NCBI RefSeq assembly: GCF_004168285.1
Contig: NZ_SEWF01000042.1
Coordinates: forward strand, 1-40,223
From: Emticicia agri
GTDB lineage: Bacteria; Bacteroidota; Bacteroidia; Cytophagales; Spirosomataceae
Direction of reading: 5' to 3'
DNA length: 40,223 nucleotides
In this document: in pieces, positions 16,620 through 23,876 of the stretch
How the letters are laid out: each line of letters opens with the position of its first letter
How positions within the stretch are numbered: the first letter of the stretch is position 1
The notes under the pieces: model-generated
The model's database searches: none
What the model saw: the letters and a program-made list of their open reading frames with translations, nothing else
What the model was told of the DNA's origin: nothing
Position numbers and translations under genes: made by a program

Positions 16620-17738
16620 ATGAAACGACTTTATTATTTAGATAATCTTATGATTTTCTTATCTGTTTTGGTTGTAATCCATCATGTTAGTATTGGTTAT
16701 GGGACCATGGGCGGCTGGTGCTATGTTACACCAGAAAAACTACCTGGCACAATTCAAATTTTCCTTTCGATGTTAACCGGAATCGAGGCATCATTTTCAA
16801 TGAGTCTTTTCTTTTTCATTTCTGCTTTTTTAACAATTCCTTCATTAGAGAAAAAAGGGGTGCGAAAATTTATAAAAGCAAGGTTAATTCGCCTGGTTAT
16901 ACCCCTATTATTTGTAATGACTATTCTTGCCCCAAGTATTTTATATTTTATTGAAATCCATAATAGGACCACTCAATTGTCATGGTTGAGTTATGTATTG
17001 CAACAAAATGCTAAACCATACACTTCTCATGTATGGTTTATTCTGGTGTTGATAATTTTTGAGTTAGTATATATTTGCTATTGGAAGTTCTTAAAACCTC
17101 ATTTTTCTATTTCAAAATGTCTATCAGATAATTTACCCAAGCATATAAATATTTTGACGATTATTGTACTATGCAGTGGTCTTACAATATTAGTTCGACA
17201 TTTTTTTCCACTTGGACAAAATTTTATCGGCATAGAGTTTTCCAATATCACTCCTTACATTTTCATGTATGCCATAGGAATATTAGTATATAGAAAGCAC
17301 TGGCTTAATGGTCTGTCCAGAAAGGTGGCAATAGTATGGTTTCCAATCTCAATAGTAGCAGCCGCCTACTTTTGCCTGATTATTTATCTTCTTATAAAGC
17401 ATCCGACTCAAATTGATAAATTTCTGGCACTTAGCTGGGAATCTGTTTCCCTTGCATTGGCACAAACCTTTTTGTGTATGGGTTTCTCTGGTTTTTTTCT
17501 TCATCTTTTTGCGAAAAAACTCAACTTCACAAATTTTGCACTAACAATCATGACAGAAAATAGATACGGCGTTTATATTTTCCACTCTGCAGTTGTGGTT
17601 AGTGTTACTATTATGCTGGAATCTTTAACACTTAACCCAACTATCAAATATATAATAGCCTGCATTTTAAGTATTGTCTTTTCCTACTTGCTTGTTTGGT
17701 TAATTCGTAAAGTTCCTGTAGTGCAGCGAATAATTTGA
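16620..17738 (+). CDS. Acyltransferase 3 family membrane protein
   Basis: 372 residues with about ten hydrophobic helices. The N-terminal signature 'RLYYLDNLMIFLSVLVVIHHVS' with the conserved His pair H21/H22 and the C-terminal 'ENRYGVYIFHSAVVV' identify the OafA/YrhL-type acyltransferase 3 family, which transfers acyl groups (often acetyl) onto sugars of lipopolysaccharide, exopolysaccharide or antibiotics at the inner membrane. Base use appears more AT-rich than neighbouring housekeeping genes. It sits between two copies of the previous gene's 3' end; only 6 nt separate its stop from copy 2. No sugar-pathway genes are adjacent, so the substrate is unknown. Confidence 0.88.
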   Translation: MKRLYYLDNLMIFLSVLVVIHHVSIGYGTMGGWCYVTPEKLPGTIQIFLSMLTGIEASFSMSLFFFISAFLTIPSLEKKGVRKFIKARLIRLVIPLLFVMTILAPSILYFIEIHNRTTQLSWLSYVLQQNAKPYTSHVWFILVLIIFELVYICYWKFLKPHFSISKCLSDNLPKHINILTIIVLCSGLTILVRHFFPLGQNFIGIEFSNITPYIFMYAIGILVYRKHWLNGLSRKVAIVWFPISIVAAAYFCLIIYLLIKHPTQIDKFLALSWESVSLALAQTFLCMGFSGFFLHLFAKKLNFTNFALTIMTENRYGVYIFHSAVVVSVTIMLESLTLNPTIKYIIACILSIVFSYLLVWLIRKVPVVQRII

Positions 17739-17744
17739 CCATGT

Positions 17745-17831
17745 AAAGAAAAGACAAAACCAGAAAAAAGGTTAGTAATACGTTTAATATGTTGGAAAGT
17801 GTTGCCTGTTTTTGGGGATACTTTTTTTTTT
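17745..17831 (+). repeat. Direct repeat, copy 2, after the acyltransferase
   Basis: Matches 16102-16196. Here the former codons are not in a usable frame. The terminator half is degraded: GGTAACAC of copy 1 became GGGGATAC, so AAAGTGTTGCC (17796-17806) pairs less well, but the T-run remains and it may still end acyltransferase transcription. Confidence 0.88.
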
Positions 17832-17895
17832 TAATGGGGGGTAATAAACACATCTACAATAAGTTTTCGCATATTTGAGAATAAAAAAAGTAATC

Positions 17896-18612
17896 ATGGG
17901 AATATTAGATGGATTATCAGGCTTATTTGGCCGAAAAAATGTGACTCAAAAAGAAGATGTAAAACAAAAAGACAACTTTATCGTCAAAGCCGAACAAAAA
18001 GAGGGTTTCAGTGAAATGCGTGTTGGTGAAAATGTTACTAAAACATTAAATCTTGAGCAGGACAGTTTAGATTTTTTGCCTGTTATTCGCAATTTTGAAG
18101 AGAATGATATGTTTTGCGAAGTGGTAGTACACGAAAAATTAGGTGATAATATTGGAGCTTTTATAGCGAGAGTAAAGGTTAGACCAAACGGAAATACAGG
18201 TATAGACTATGTAATGAAATCTGATTTGGCTGAATATAAAATCACGGAAGACGAAGTTTTGGACATTAGTTCTCGGAATATAAAAAATGCGAAGTTAAAA
18301 ATTGAGGGGATGAGTGACTCAACAACAGGAGACACAATGATTAGTATTAGTAGTCAGATAGGGCTGGCAACTTGTATTTTATACGATGGAAATTTTATTG
18401 ATAAACTGAAAGCAGATATTCAAGTTGATGAACTTTATGTTACTATAATAAACTCAGGGACTGTTCTTTTAACAAAGCCAAACAGTTCATTTGAAAAGGA
18501 TTTTGAAAGAATTGCATTAGAAAATACTTACCATGATGTAGTAACACTTCACTCATCTACCTATTTATGGGTAAATCAGACTTTAAAACTCATTAAAAAA
18601 TATCGGGATTAG
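17896..18612 (+). CDS. Cytosolic protein, possibly DUF1444-like
   Basis: 238 residues with start at 17896 ('MGILDGLSGLFGRKN'); an earlier TTG in frame at 17875 is less likely. No signal peptide or membrane helix. An amphipathic N-terminus 'GILDGLSGLFGRK' may associate with membrane. The order 'LPVIRN...', 'YKITEDEVLDISSRNIKNAK', 'IGLATCILYDGNFIDKL' and 'DELYVTIINSGTVLLTKPNS' resembles DUF1444 (YtpQ-type) proteins of unknown function; the match is by eye and moderate. Base use is AT-rich like the acyltransferase. Followed by a terminator and tRNA-Cys. Confidence 0.65.
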   Translation: MGILDGLSGLFGRKNVTQKEDVKQKDNFIVKAEQKEGFSEMRVGENVTKTLNLEQDSLDFLPVIRNFEENDMFCEVVVHEKLGDNIGAFIARVKVRPNGNTGIDYVMKSDLAEYKITEDEVLDISSRNIKNAKLKIEGMSDSTTGDTMISISSQIGLATCILYDGNFIDKLKADIQVDELYVTIINSGTVLLTKPNSSFEKDFERIALENTYHDVVTLHSSTYLWVNQTLKLIKKYRD

Positions 18613-18648
18613 TATTTGCCTTGATACAGAGATTTAGTAAAGGAACCA

Positions 18649-18674
18649 AAAAAGCACCCTTTCAGGTGCTTTTT
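18649..18674. terminator. Bidirectional terminator between the DUF1444-like gene and tRNA-Cys
   Basis: AAAAAGCACC (18649-18658) pairs with GGTGCTTTTT (18665-18674), 6-nt loop; T-runs on both strands, so it can serve both converging units. Confidence 0.88.
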
Positions 18675-18681
18675 GAATTTT

Positions 18682-18755
18682 TGGAGGTCCCGAGCGGATT
18701 CGAACCGCTGTACAAGCTTTTGCAGAGCTCTGCCTAGCCACTCGGCCACAGGACC
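18682..18755 (-). tRNA. tRNA-Cys (GCA)
   Basis: On the minus strand a full cloverleaf: acceptor GGTCCTG / CGGGACC, D arm around GCCGAGTGGCTAGGC, anticodon loop CTGCAAA giving GCA, T arm with loop TTCGAAT, and an encoded 3' TCCA. 74 nt including CCA. It faces the accessory patch to its left. Confidence 0.95.
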
Positions 18756-18766
18756 ATTTGGGAGTG

Positions 18767-18797
18767 CAAAAGTACAAGCATTGTACCAAACTCCAAA
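18767..18797 (-). promoter_or_regulatory. tRNA-Cys promoter
   Basis: Minus-strand TTTG (18797-18794), 19-nt spacer, TACTTTTG (18774-18767), 11 nt before the tRNA 5' end. The rest of the 319-bp gap to 19074 is AT-rich sequence upstream of the sigma factor gene with no element I would call. Confidence 0.7.
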
Positions 18798-19074
18798 AAA
18801 AATCTAAAAAAAATGTAAAATTTCTCAGATGCTCTAATCACACGTTTTTAAAGTATTCGTTAAGTACTTGATAAGAAATGGTTTATAAAATATTCTACAC
18901 GCTAAGGAATTACACATATAGATTTATTTCTAAAAATTTCGCCGACTCTTTCAATACAGTCAACGGCAATTAACCCACATTCACAAAAAATATTTTACCA
19001 TCATCAATATTTTTTTATTTATCACGCAACCCTTTCAATAGTTTTTTGCATCTTGCTTATGAACGTATGATTTT

Positions 19075-19629
19075 ATGACACGAATTTTATCCTTATTCAC
19101 TAACGAATACGACCTCGCAAGAGCCGTACAAAGACAAGACTCAAAAGCACAGACTCGTCTTTACGAGAAATTTGCTTCTAAGATGCTTGCCGTATGTAAT
19201 CGTTATGTGGGAGATAAAATGGAGGCAGAAGATGTGATGATTGAGGGTTTCATGAAGATTTTTGACAAGATAGACCAGTTTACATTTCAGGGAAGTTTTG
19301 AGGGGTGGGTCAGAAGAATCATGATTAACGAGGCGTTGATGTATGTACGAAGTAAAAAAATGATAGCTGTTGATTTGGAGTATGCCATTGAAGAGCCAAA
19401 CGATTCAGCCTTTAGTACAGACCTGGAAGCAGAAGATTTAATGAGATTGATTGACCAGTTACCCGAAGGTTATCGCATGGTTTTTAACCTGTATGCCATT
19501 GAAGGGTATAATCATCAGGAAATAGGCGAGTTGTTGGGGATTTCAGAAGGTACTTCTAAATCTCAGTTAAGTAGGGCGAGAACCCTATTACAGAGTAAGT
19601 TAATGAAATTAGAAAAGAGTGTCATTTAA
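19075..19629 (+). CDS. ECF-type RNA polymerase sigma factor
   Basis: 184 residues, the normal length for an ECF sigma factor. Region 2 covers about 20-95 ('ARLYEKFASKMLAVC'-like segment, 'DKMEAEDVMIEGFMKIFDKIDQFTFQGSFEGWVRRIMINEAL'); region 4 covers about 125-178 with 'LPEGYRMVFNLYAIEGYNHQEIGELLGISEGTSKSQLSRAR' as the helix-turn-helix. It directs core polymerase to -35-type promoters of a dedicated regulon, usually envelope-related in this phylum. The next two genes (single-pass membrane protein and outer-membrane barrel) are probably its partners. Confidence 0.93.
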   Translation: MTRILSLFTNEYDLARAVQRQDSKAQTRLYEKFASKMLAVCNRYVGDKMEAEDVMIEGFMKIFDKIDQFTFQGSFEGWVRRIMINEALMYVRSKKMIAVDLEYAIEEPNDSAFSTDLEAEDLMRLIDQLPEGYRMVFNLYAIEGYNHQEIGELLGISEGTSKSQLSRARTLLQSKLMKLEKSVI

Positions 19630-19649
19630 TATTTCCCGCTCATGGGTGA

Positions 19650-19668
19650 GCCGACGATTCGGCAGGAG
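19650..19668 (+). promoter_or_regulatory. Small hairpin and SD-like sequence before the candidate anti-sigma gene
   Basis: GCCGA (19650-19654) / TCGGC (19659-19663) is followed by AGGAG (19664-19668) directly before the ATG at 19671. The SD-like motif favours 19671 over the next in-frame ATG at 19692, though spacing is very short. Confidence 0.4.
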
Positions 19669-19670
19669 AT

Positions 19671-20588
19671 ATGAAAATATCAATAATCAAAATGAAGAAA
19701 CATCCAATTGACGAACTTTTTGCCAGGAAACTGGCAGAACACCGCCAGGAACCTTCTCAAAAGGCTTTTGAGAAATTTCAGGCACGTTTGCAGGAAAAAC
19801 AAACCAAACGTCGTGGTGGAGTTTTTGCTATCAACCGTAACTGGGGCTATTATGCAGCCGCAGCAGGGGTGGTAGCTGCCTTGACAATAGGAATTCTATC
19901 ACAGCACAACCCGGATAATGGAAAGATGGCATACAGCGGGAAACCTACCAATGTTGAAACCGTAGAAAAGCCTGCTGCTCCTGTCAATCAGGATAGTGCA
20001 CCTGCAATAGCCGGAACAGAAACCGGAAAAAAAGTAAATACTGTTGAGCAAATGCCATCAGCTAAATTGACTAATGACATAGCCATAGCAAAAAGAATAC
20101 ATACACCTGTAAAAACTTCTGCCATAGATGAAACAACATCACCTATAGAAGAATCTACCGATGCTATTGCCCAGAATCAAACGGAAGAAACACAGCATAC
20201 TTTATTGCAGGCCGAAACACTGACTGGTAAAACGGCTGCTGATGTAGAGACTTTCTCTGATGAAAATTCGTCGATAGCTTCTAAATATAATATCGGAGAA
20301 ACAGTAGTGGTAGTAATTACACCTATAGCACCGGGAGAAGAAACGCTTACTCAACCTTTAGTTGAAACTGAAAGTTCGGTAGAAGAAAAAGCTGAAAAAG
20401 AAAAATCATTCTTGGCAAAACTGTATGGTGAGTACAAGCATTTTAAATATGGTGAAAAAGTAGATTTGAAAGGCATAGGAGTGAAAGATGCTATGGCAAA
20501 AGTTGATGAAGGTTTATTTAAAGAAGAGCGTGAAGATGTAAGAGACTTTGTGCAACGCAGAATAGGAAGAATACAAAGAAGAGAATAA
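19671..20588 (+). CDS. Single-pass membrane protein, candidate anti-sigma factor
   Basis: 305 residues from 19671; a start at 19692 ('MKKHPIDELFARKLAEH') is also plausible. Layout: a cytosolic N-terminal helix-rich domain of about 55 residues ('HPIDELFARKLAEHRQEPSQKAFEKF'), one membrane helix at about 58-77 ('NWGYYAAAAGVVAALTIGIL'), a long low-complexity periplasmic linker rich in Thr, Glu and Ala, and a basic C-terminal segment ('KLYGEYKHFKYGEKVDLKGIGV'). Position 42 nt after an ECF sigma gene and this layout fit an anti-sigma factor, but no zinc-binding ZAS motif (HXXXCXXC) is present, so that role is inference. Confidence 0.72.
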   Translation: MKISIIKMKKHPIDELFARKLAEHRQEPSQKAFEKFQARLQEKQTKRRGGVFAINRNWGYYAAAAGVVAALTIGILSQHNPDNGKMAYSGKPTNVETVEKPAAPVNQDSAPAIAGTETGKKVNTVEQMPSAKLTNDIAIAKRIHTPVKTSAIDETTSPIEESTDAIAQNQTEETQHTLLQAETLTGKTAADVETFSDENSSIASKYNIGETVVVVITPIAPGEETLTQPLVETESSVEEKAEKEKSFLAKLYGEYKHFKYGEKVDLKGIGVKDAMAKVDEGLFKEEREDVRDFVQRRIGRIQRRE

Positions 20589-20604
20589 TAATAGCTATTT
20601 GTGG

Positions 20605-20623
20605 GGCGAACTCCCGGTTCGCC
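20605..20623 (+). terminator. Intergenic hairpin
   Basis: Perfect GGCGAAC (20605-20611) / GTTCGCC (20617-20623) with a 5-nt loop, between the candidate anti-sigma gene and the barrel gene. No T-run follows, so it may be an mRNA-stability or attenuation hairpin. Confidence 0.4.
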
Positions 20624-20712
20624 ATTAAGTGATAGAGTACAGAAAAGAAAATAGTAATAGAAAAGCCGTTGTAATACGGAAAATAAACGGAAAAAATTAA
20701 TAGGGAATAATA

Positions 20713-21768
20713 ATGAAAAGATTAGGACTCATCCTCTTGTTACTGTTGGGAGGAATTTCGGTAAAAGCATCTTATAAACAAGATACCACAATTGTAGAGT
20801 TTACGGACAGAGGCGTGAAAAAACGTGTAACGGTTTATACTTCAAGCAAAAAGGATTTTGAATTGCCACGTAATCTGAATTTAGAGAACGTGTTGAAGAC
20901 CATGGGGGTAGATTCGTCAGAACGTAAAAAAGCGTTGATACTCATAGGGCAAGATGGCGCCAAGCAGGATACCATTCTTCTGGTTGCGAGTGATGGAAGA
21001 AATATTAAAATTGTAGCCAGAGATGCCCGGGACCAACTGAGCAAAAGAGATACCTTACGCAACGGGAATAATGACCATTGGAGCCGTTCGGATAGAAACG
21101 ATGATGACGATGATGACAACCGGGACAATGATAGTAAATATGTAAAACCCAAAAAGAAACCCGGTAATAGCAGATTTTTCTCACGTACTGACTTTGGATT
21201 TTATCTGGGGCTTAATAACTGGACAAACGGGCCGTCAACTGTGCCTTCGTTGCAAACCTGGGGTTCTCGTTTTATTGCTTTGTCTTTCCAGAGAAATGCT
21301 ACGTTGGTAAATGGGAAACAGGTTGACTTTGCCTTAACTTATGGACCTGAAATAGCCTGGAATAACTTTATGTTTGAAGGTAATACTTACATTGACCACA
21401 CTACCGAGCAGGTTGAGTTTCTGGTAGCTAACAAAGGGCTTAAAAGAACCAAGCTGGTAGAAACAAGCCTGAATTTGCCTGTTATGCTGAATTTCGGCTT
21501 CGAAGAGGCTAAACTGAAAATAGGCTTGGGGGGTTATATAGGATACCGCATAGGCACTTACCGTAAGCTGAAATATAGCGATAGCAGTAAAAAAGAAATT
21601 GATAGAGATAATTATGGGCTGAACGATTTCCGCTATGGTCTTACTGCCGAAATAGGTAAAAGAAGAGGCATTACATTTTTTGGCAGATATGATATGGGAG
21701 AACTATTCAAATCAAGCCAGAAGAATGTGGCAGGCCTGCAAGCCTGGACGATAGGGATAAGGTTGTAA
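20713..21768 (+). CDS. Outer-membrane beta-barrel protein
   Basis: 351 residues. Signal peptide 'MKRLGLILLLLLGGISVKAS', an N-terminal soluble region ('TTIVEFTDRGVKKRVTVYTS'), an Asp/Asn-rich low-complexity stretch around 125-145, then alternating strands from about 155 ('TDFGFYLGLNNWTNG', 'SLNLPVMLNFGFEEAKLKIGLGGYIGYRIGTY', 'FRYGLTAEIGKRRGITFFGRYDMGELF') ending in the hydrophobic C-terminal strand 'AWTIGIRL'. This is the PorT/outer-membrane-barrel type. It is the third gene of the sigma unit and ends at a 16-bp terminator. Specific function unknown. Confidence 0.85.
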   Translation: MKRLGLILLLLLGGISVKASYKQDTTIVEFTDRGVKKRVTVYTSSKKDFELPRNLNLENVLKTMGVDSSERKKALILIGQDGAKQDTILLVASDGRNIKIVARDARDQLSKRDTLRNGNNDHWSRSDRNDDDDDDNRDNDSKYVKPKKKPGNSRFFSRTDFGFYLGLNNWTNGPSTVPSLQTWGSRFIALSFQRNATLVNGKQVDFALTYGPEIAWNNFMFEGNTYIDHTTEQVEFLVANKGLKRTKLVETSLNLPVMLNFGFEEAKLKIGLGGYIGYRIGTYRKLKYSDSSKKEIDRDNYGLNDFRYGLTAEIGKRRGITFFGRYDMGELFKSSQKNVAGLQAWTIGIRL

Positions 21769-21782
21769 AAAAATAAAATCTC

Positions 21783-21817
21783 AAAAGTGGCAAAAATCCA
21801 TGATTTTTGCCACTTTT
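21783..21817 (+). terminator. Terminator of the sigma-factor unit
   Basis: Perfect 16-bp stem (arms 21783-21798 and 21802-21817) with a 3-nt loop, 14 nt after the barrel gene stop, insulating it from the tRNA-tuf unit. Confidence 0.85.
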
Positions 21818-21880
21818 CGTGTGTAAATAGAGAGGTATGAAAAAAAATAAAAAAGAAATTGTTTTTTTTGTGAGTGAATA

Positions 21881-21911
21881 TTTGACAATTAAAAAAAAGA
21901 ACTTAATTTTG
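21881..21911 (+). promoter_or_regulatory. Promoter of the tRNA-tuf unit
   Basis: TTTG at 21881-21884, 19-nt spacer, TAATTTTG at 21904-21911: a full consensus match. The sequence after it (GCACTCCC) resembles the GCACCCC that follows the rRNA-type promoters at 39769 and 39876. Confidence 0.85.
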
Positions 21912-21923
21912 CACTCCCATTCG

Positions 21924-21942
21924 GAACGTAACGTTCTTTGAT
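21924..21942 (+). promoter_or_regulatory. boxA-like motif overlapping a palindrome in the tRNA leader
   Basis: GTTCTTTGAT at 21933-21942 resembles the boxA antitermination motif found before 16S rRNA in Bacteroidota. It overlaps a perfect GAACGT-A-ACGTTC palindrome (21924-21936). Confidence 0.5.
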
Positions 21943-21972
21943 AAGAGTTCTGAATGAGACAGGGAAATAATT

Positions 21973-22055
21973 GGGGGTGTACCAGAGTGGCCAAATGGGG
22001 CAGACTGTAAATCTGCTAGCTTACGCTTACGGTGGTTCGAATCCATCCGCCCCCA
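21973..22055 (+). tRNA. tRNA-Tyr (GTA)
   Basis: 83-nt class II tRNA with a long variable arm. Acceptor GGGGGTG / CGCCCCC, anticodon stem GCAGA / TCTGC around loop CTGTAAA (GTA), T loop TTCGAAT. CCA is not encoded. First gene of the tRNA-tuf unit. Confidence 0.95.
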
Positions 22056-22101
22056 CAATTATTAATCGTGAATTAGCTAATCACGAATTAGTGAATTATC
22101 A

Positions 22102-22174
22102 GCGGGAGTAGCTCATTTGGTAGAGCGATAGCCTTCCAAGCTATAGGTGGCGGGTTCGAGACCCGTCTCCCGCT
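22102..22174 (+). tRNA. tRNA-Gly (TCC)
   Basis: 73 nt. Acceptor GCGGGAG / CTCCCGC, anticodon stem ATAGC / GCTAT around CTTCCAA (TCC), T arm GCGGGTTCGAGACCCGT. The spacer before it (22057-22100) is AT-rich with a TTAGCTAA-centred palindrome. Confidence 0.95.
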
Positions 22175-22258
22175 CAGAAAGCGTTAGATGTTTCAAGATA
22201 TAAGTGGCGACGGTTCGGTCGTTACCGATTTGAGAATCATCTCTTTCTTTTAGAAAAT

Positions 22259-22330
<72 letters not shown>

Positions 22331-22510
22331 CTAGCTTTGCATCGAGCATTTTTTGTTTAAGAAGGGAATTGAATTAAGATATGTTGTAGAAAGGAGTTGT
22401 GATTATCTTATTCGGTTTCAGTAGTTTAATTTAGGAGTTTTCTTTCGTAACCAGGAAACTTGACAGGTTCAATCAACAGTTCTGCAGGAAGGCTCATCAA
22501 AGTGAATAAT

Positions 22511-22518
22511 TAATTTTG
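22511..22518 (+). promoter_or_regulatory. Possible tuf promoter (-7 element)
   Basis: TAATTTTG 32 nt before the tuf ATG fits TAnnTTTG; no TTG lies at the -33 distance. Co-transcription with the tRNAs is also possible. The 22331-22510 stretch holds nothing else I can name. Confidence 0.45.
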
Positions 22519-22549
22519 TAATAAATCTAATATTTAGACTTCAATAATC

Positions 22550-23737
22550 ATGGCAAAAGAGAATTTTGACCGTAGTAAACCTCACGTAAACATTGGTACT
22601 ATTGGTCACGTTGACCACGGTAAGACAACTTTGACAGCTGCTATCACTAAAGTACTTTCAGAGAAAGGATTAGCAGATAAAAGAGATTTCTCATCAATTG
22701 ATAACGCTCCAGAAGAAAAAGAACGTGGTATCACTATCAATACTGCACACGTAGAATACCAAACAGTAAATCGTCACTATGCTCACGTTGACTGTCCTGG
22801 TCACGCTGACTACGTGAAAAACATGGTAACTGGTGCTGCTCAGATGGATGGTGCTATCCTTGTGGTAGCTGCAACTGATGGTCCTATGCCACAAACTCGC
22901 GAGCACATCCTTTTGGCTCGTCAGGTAGGTGTACCTCAATTAGTTGTATTCATGAATAAAGTGGATATGGTTGATGATCCAGAGTTATTAGAACTTGTTG
23001 AAATGGAAATCCGTGATTTGTTATCATTCTACAAATATGATGGCGATAACATTCCAGTAATTCAAGGTTCAGCTCTTGGTGGATTGAACGGAGAAGCGAA
23101 ATGGGTTGCAACTATCGAACAATTGATGGATGCAGTAGATTCGTTTATTCCACTTCCAGCTCGTGCAACTGACAAACCATTCTTGATGCCAGTTGAAGAC
23201 GTGTTCTCAATCACAGGTCGTGGTACTGTAGCAACAGGTCGTATCGAAACAGGTATCATCAACTCTGGTGAGGCTGTTGAAATCTTAGGTATGGGTGCTG
23301 AAGGTTTGAAATCAGTTGTAACTGGTGTTGAAATGTTCCGCAAAATCCTTGACCGTGGTGAAGCTGGTGACAACGTAGGTTTATTGTTACGTGGTATTGA
23401 GAAAACTGATATCAAACGTGGTATGGTTATCTGTAAACCAGGTTCAGTGAAACCACACGCTCACTTCAAAGCAGAGGTTTACGTATTGAGCAAAGAAGAA
23501 GGTGGTCGTCACACGCCATTCTTTAACAAATACCGTCCTCAATTCTATTTCCGTACAACTGACGTAACTGGTGAGATTACTCTTCCAGCAGGTGTGGAAA
23601 TGGTTATGCCTGGTGATAACATCACTATCGAAGTGAAATTAATCAACGCCATCGCTATGGATAAAGGTCTTCGTTTTGCGATTCGTGAAGGTGGACGTAC
23701 CGTAGGTGCTGGTCAGGTAACTGAAATCCTTGCTTAA
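22550..23737 (+). CDS. tuf: Translation elongation factor Tu
   Basis: 395 residues, full length. GTPase motifs are intact: P-loop 'GHVDHGKT' (19-26), 'DCPGHADYV', 'NKVDMVDD' and the later 'GSALGG'; domains 2 and 3 follow ('[14 protein letters not shown]', '[23 protein letters not shown]'). It carries aminoacyl-tRNA to the ribosome A site. Codon use is strongly biased toward a small set, as for a highly expressed gene. It lies downstream of tRNA-Tyr, tRNA-Gly and tRNA-Thr, and is closed by a GCAA-loop terminator. Confidence 0.98.
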   Translation: MAKENFDRSKPHVNIGTIGHVDHGKTTLTAAITKVLSEKGLADKRDFSSIDNAPEEKERGITINTAHVEYQTVNRHYAHVDCPGHADYVKNMVTGAAQMDGAILVVAATDGPMPQTREHILLARQVGVPQLVVFMNKVDMVDDPELLELVEMEIRDLLSFYKYDGDNIPVIQGSALGGLNGEAKWVATIEQLMDAVDSFIPLPARATDKPFLMPVEDVFSITGRGTVATGRIETGIINSGEAVEILGMGAEGLKSVVTGVEMFRKILDRGEAGDNVGLLLRGIEKTDIKRGMVICKPGSVKPHAHFKAEVYVLSKEEGGRHTPFFNKYRPQFYFRTTDVTGEITLPAGVEMVMPGDNITIEVKLINAIAMDKGLRFAIREGGRTVGAGQVTEILA

Positions 23738-23759
23738 TTTTAATTAAGACAGCATATAG

Positions 23760-23788
23760 AAAAGCACTTCCGCAAGGAAGTGCTTTTT
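23760..23788 (+). terminator. Strong terminator after tuf
   Basis: AAAAGCACTTCC (23760-23771) pairs with GGAAGTGCTTTT (23776-23787), closing a GCAA (GNRA-type) tetraloop and followed by T residues. Confidence 0.93.
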
Positions 23789-23843
23789 GTTTTTATAAGC
23801 TATTTGTCAGAAAATAAATAGTATCCATAGGGGTTCAGACTAT

Positions 23844-23873
23844 TTGTATTGTCTGTTAAAAGAAACAATACAA
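23844..23873 (+). promoter_or_regulatory. Inverted repeat just upstream of the AraC-family gene
   Basis: TTGTATTGT (23844-23852) and ACAATACAA (23865-23873) form a perfect 9-bp inverted repeat with a 12-nt spacer, ending 3 nt before the chosen ATG. It could be an operator for autoregulation or a leader hairpin. Confidence 0.55.
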
Positions 23874-23876
23874 CAT

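Noticed and set aside
18682-18755. tRNA-Cys as an integration site for the accessory patch to its left
   Set aside because: The orientation would suit it, but I could not find a copy of the tRNA 3' end (GATTCGAACC region) at the other end of the patch and no integrase gene is present.
22440-22500. tRNA-like fragment between tRNA-Thr and tuf (GGTTCAATC, GGAAGGCTC)
   Set aside because: Words resemble the 3' half of tRNA-Thr but no acceptor or anticodon stem can be folded; treated as untranslated leader.
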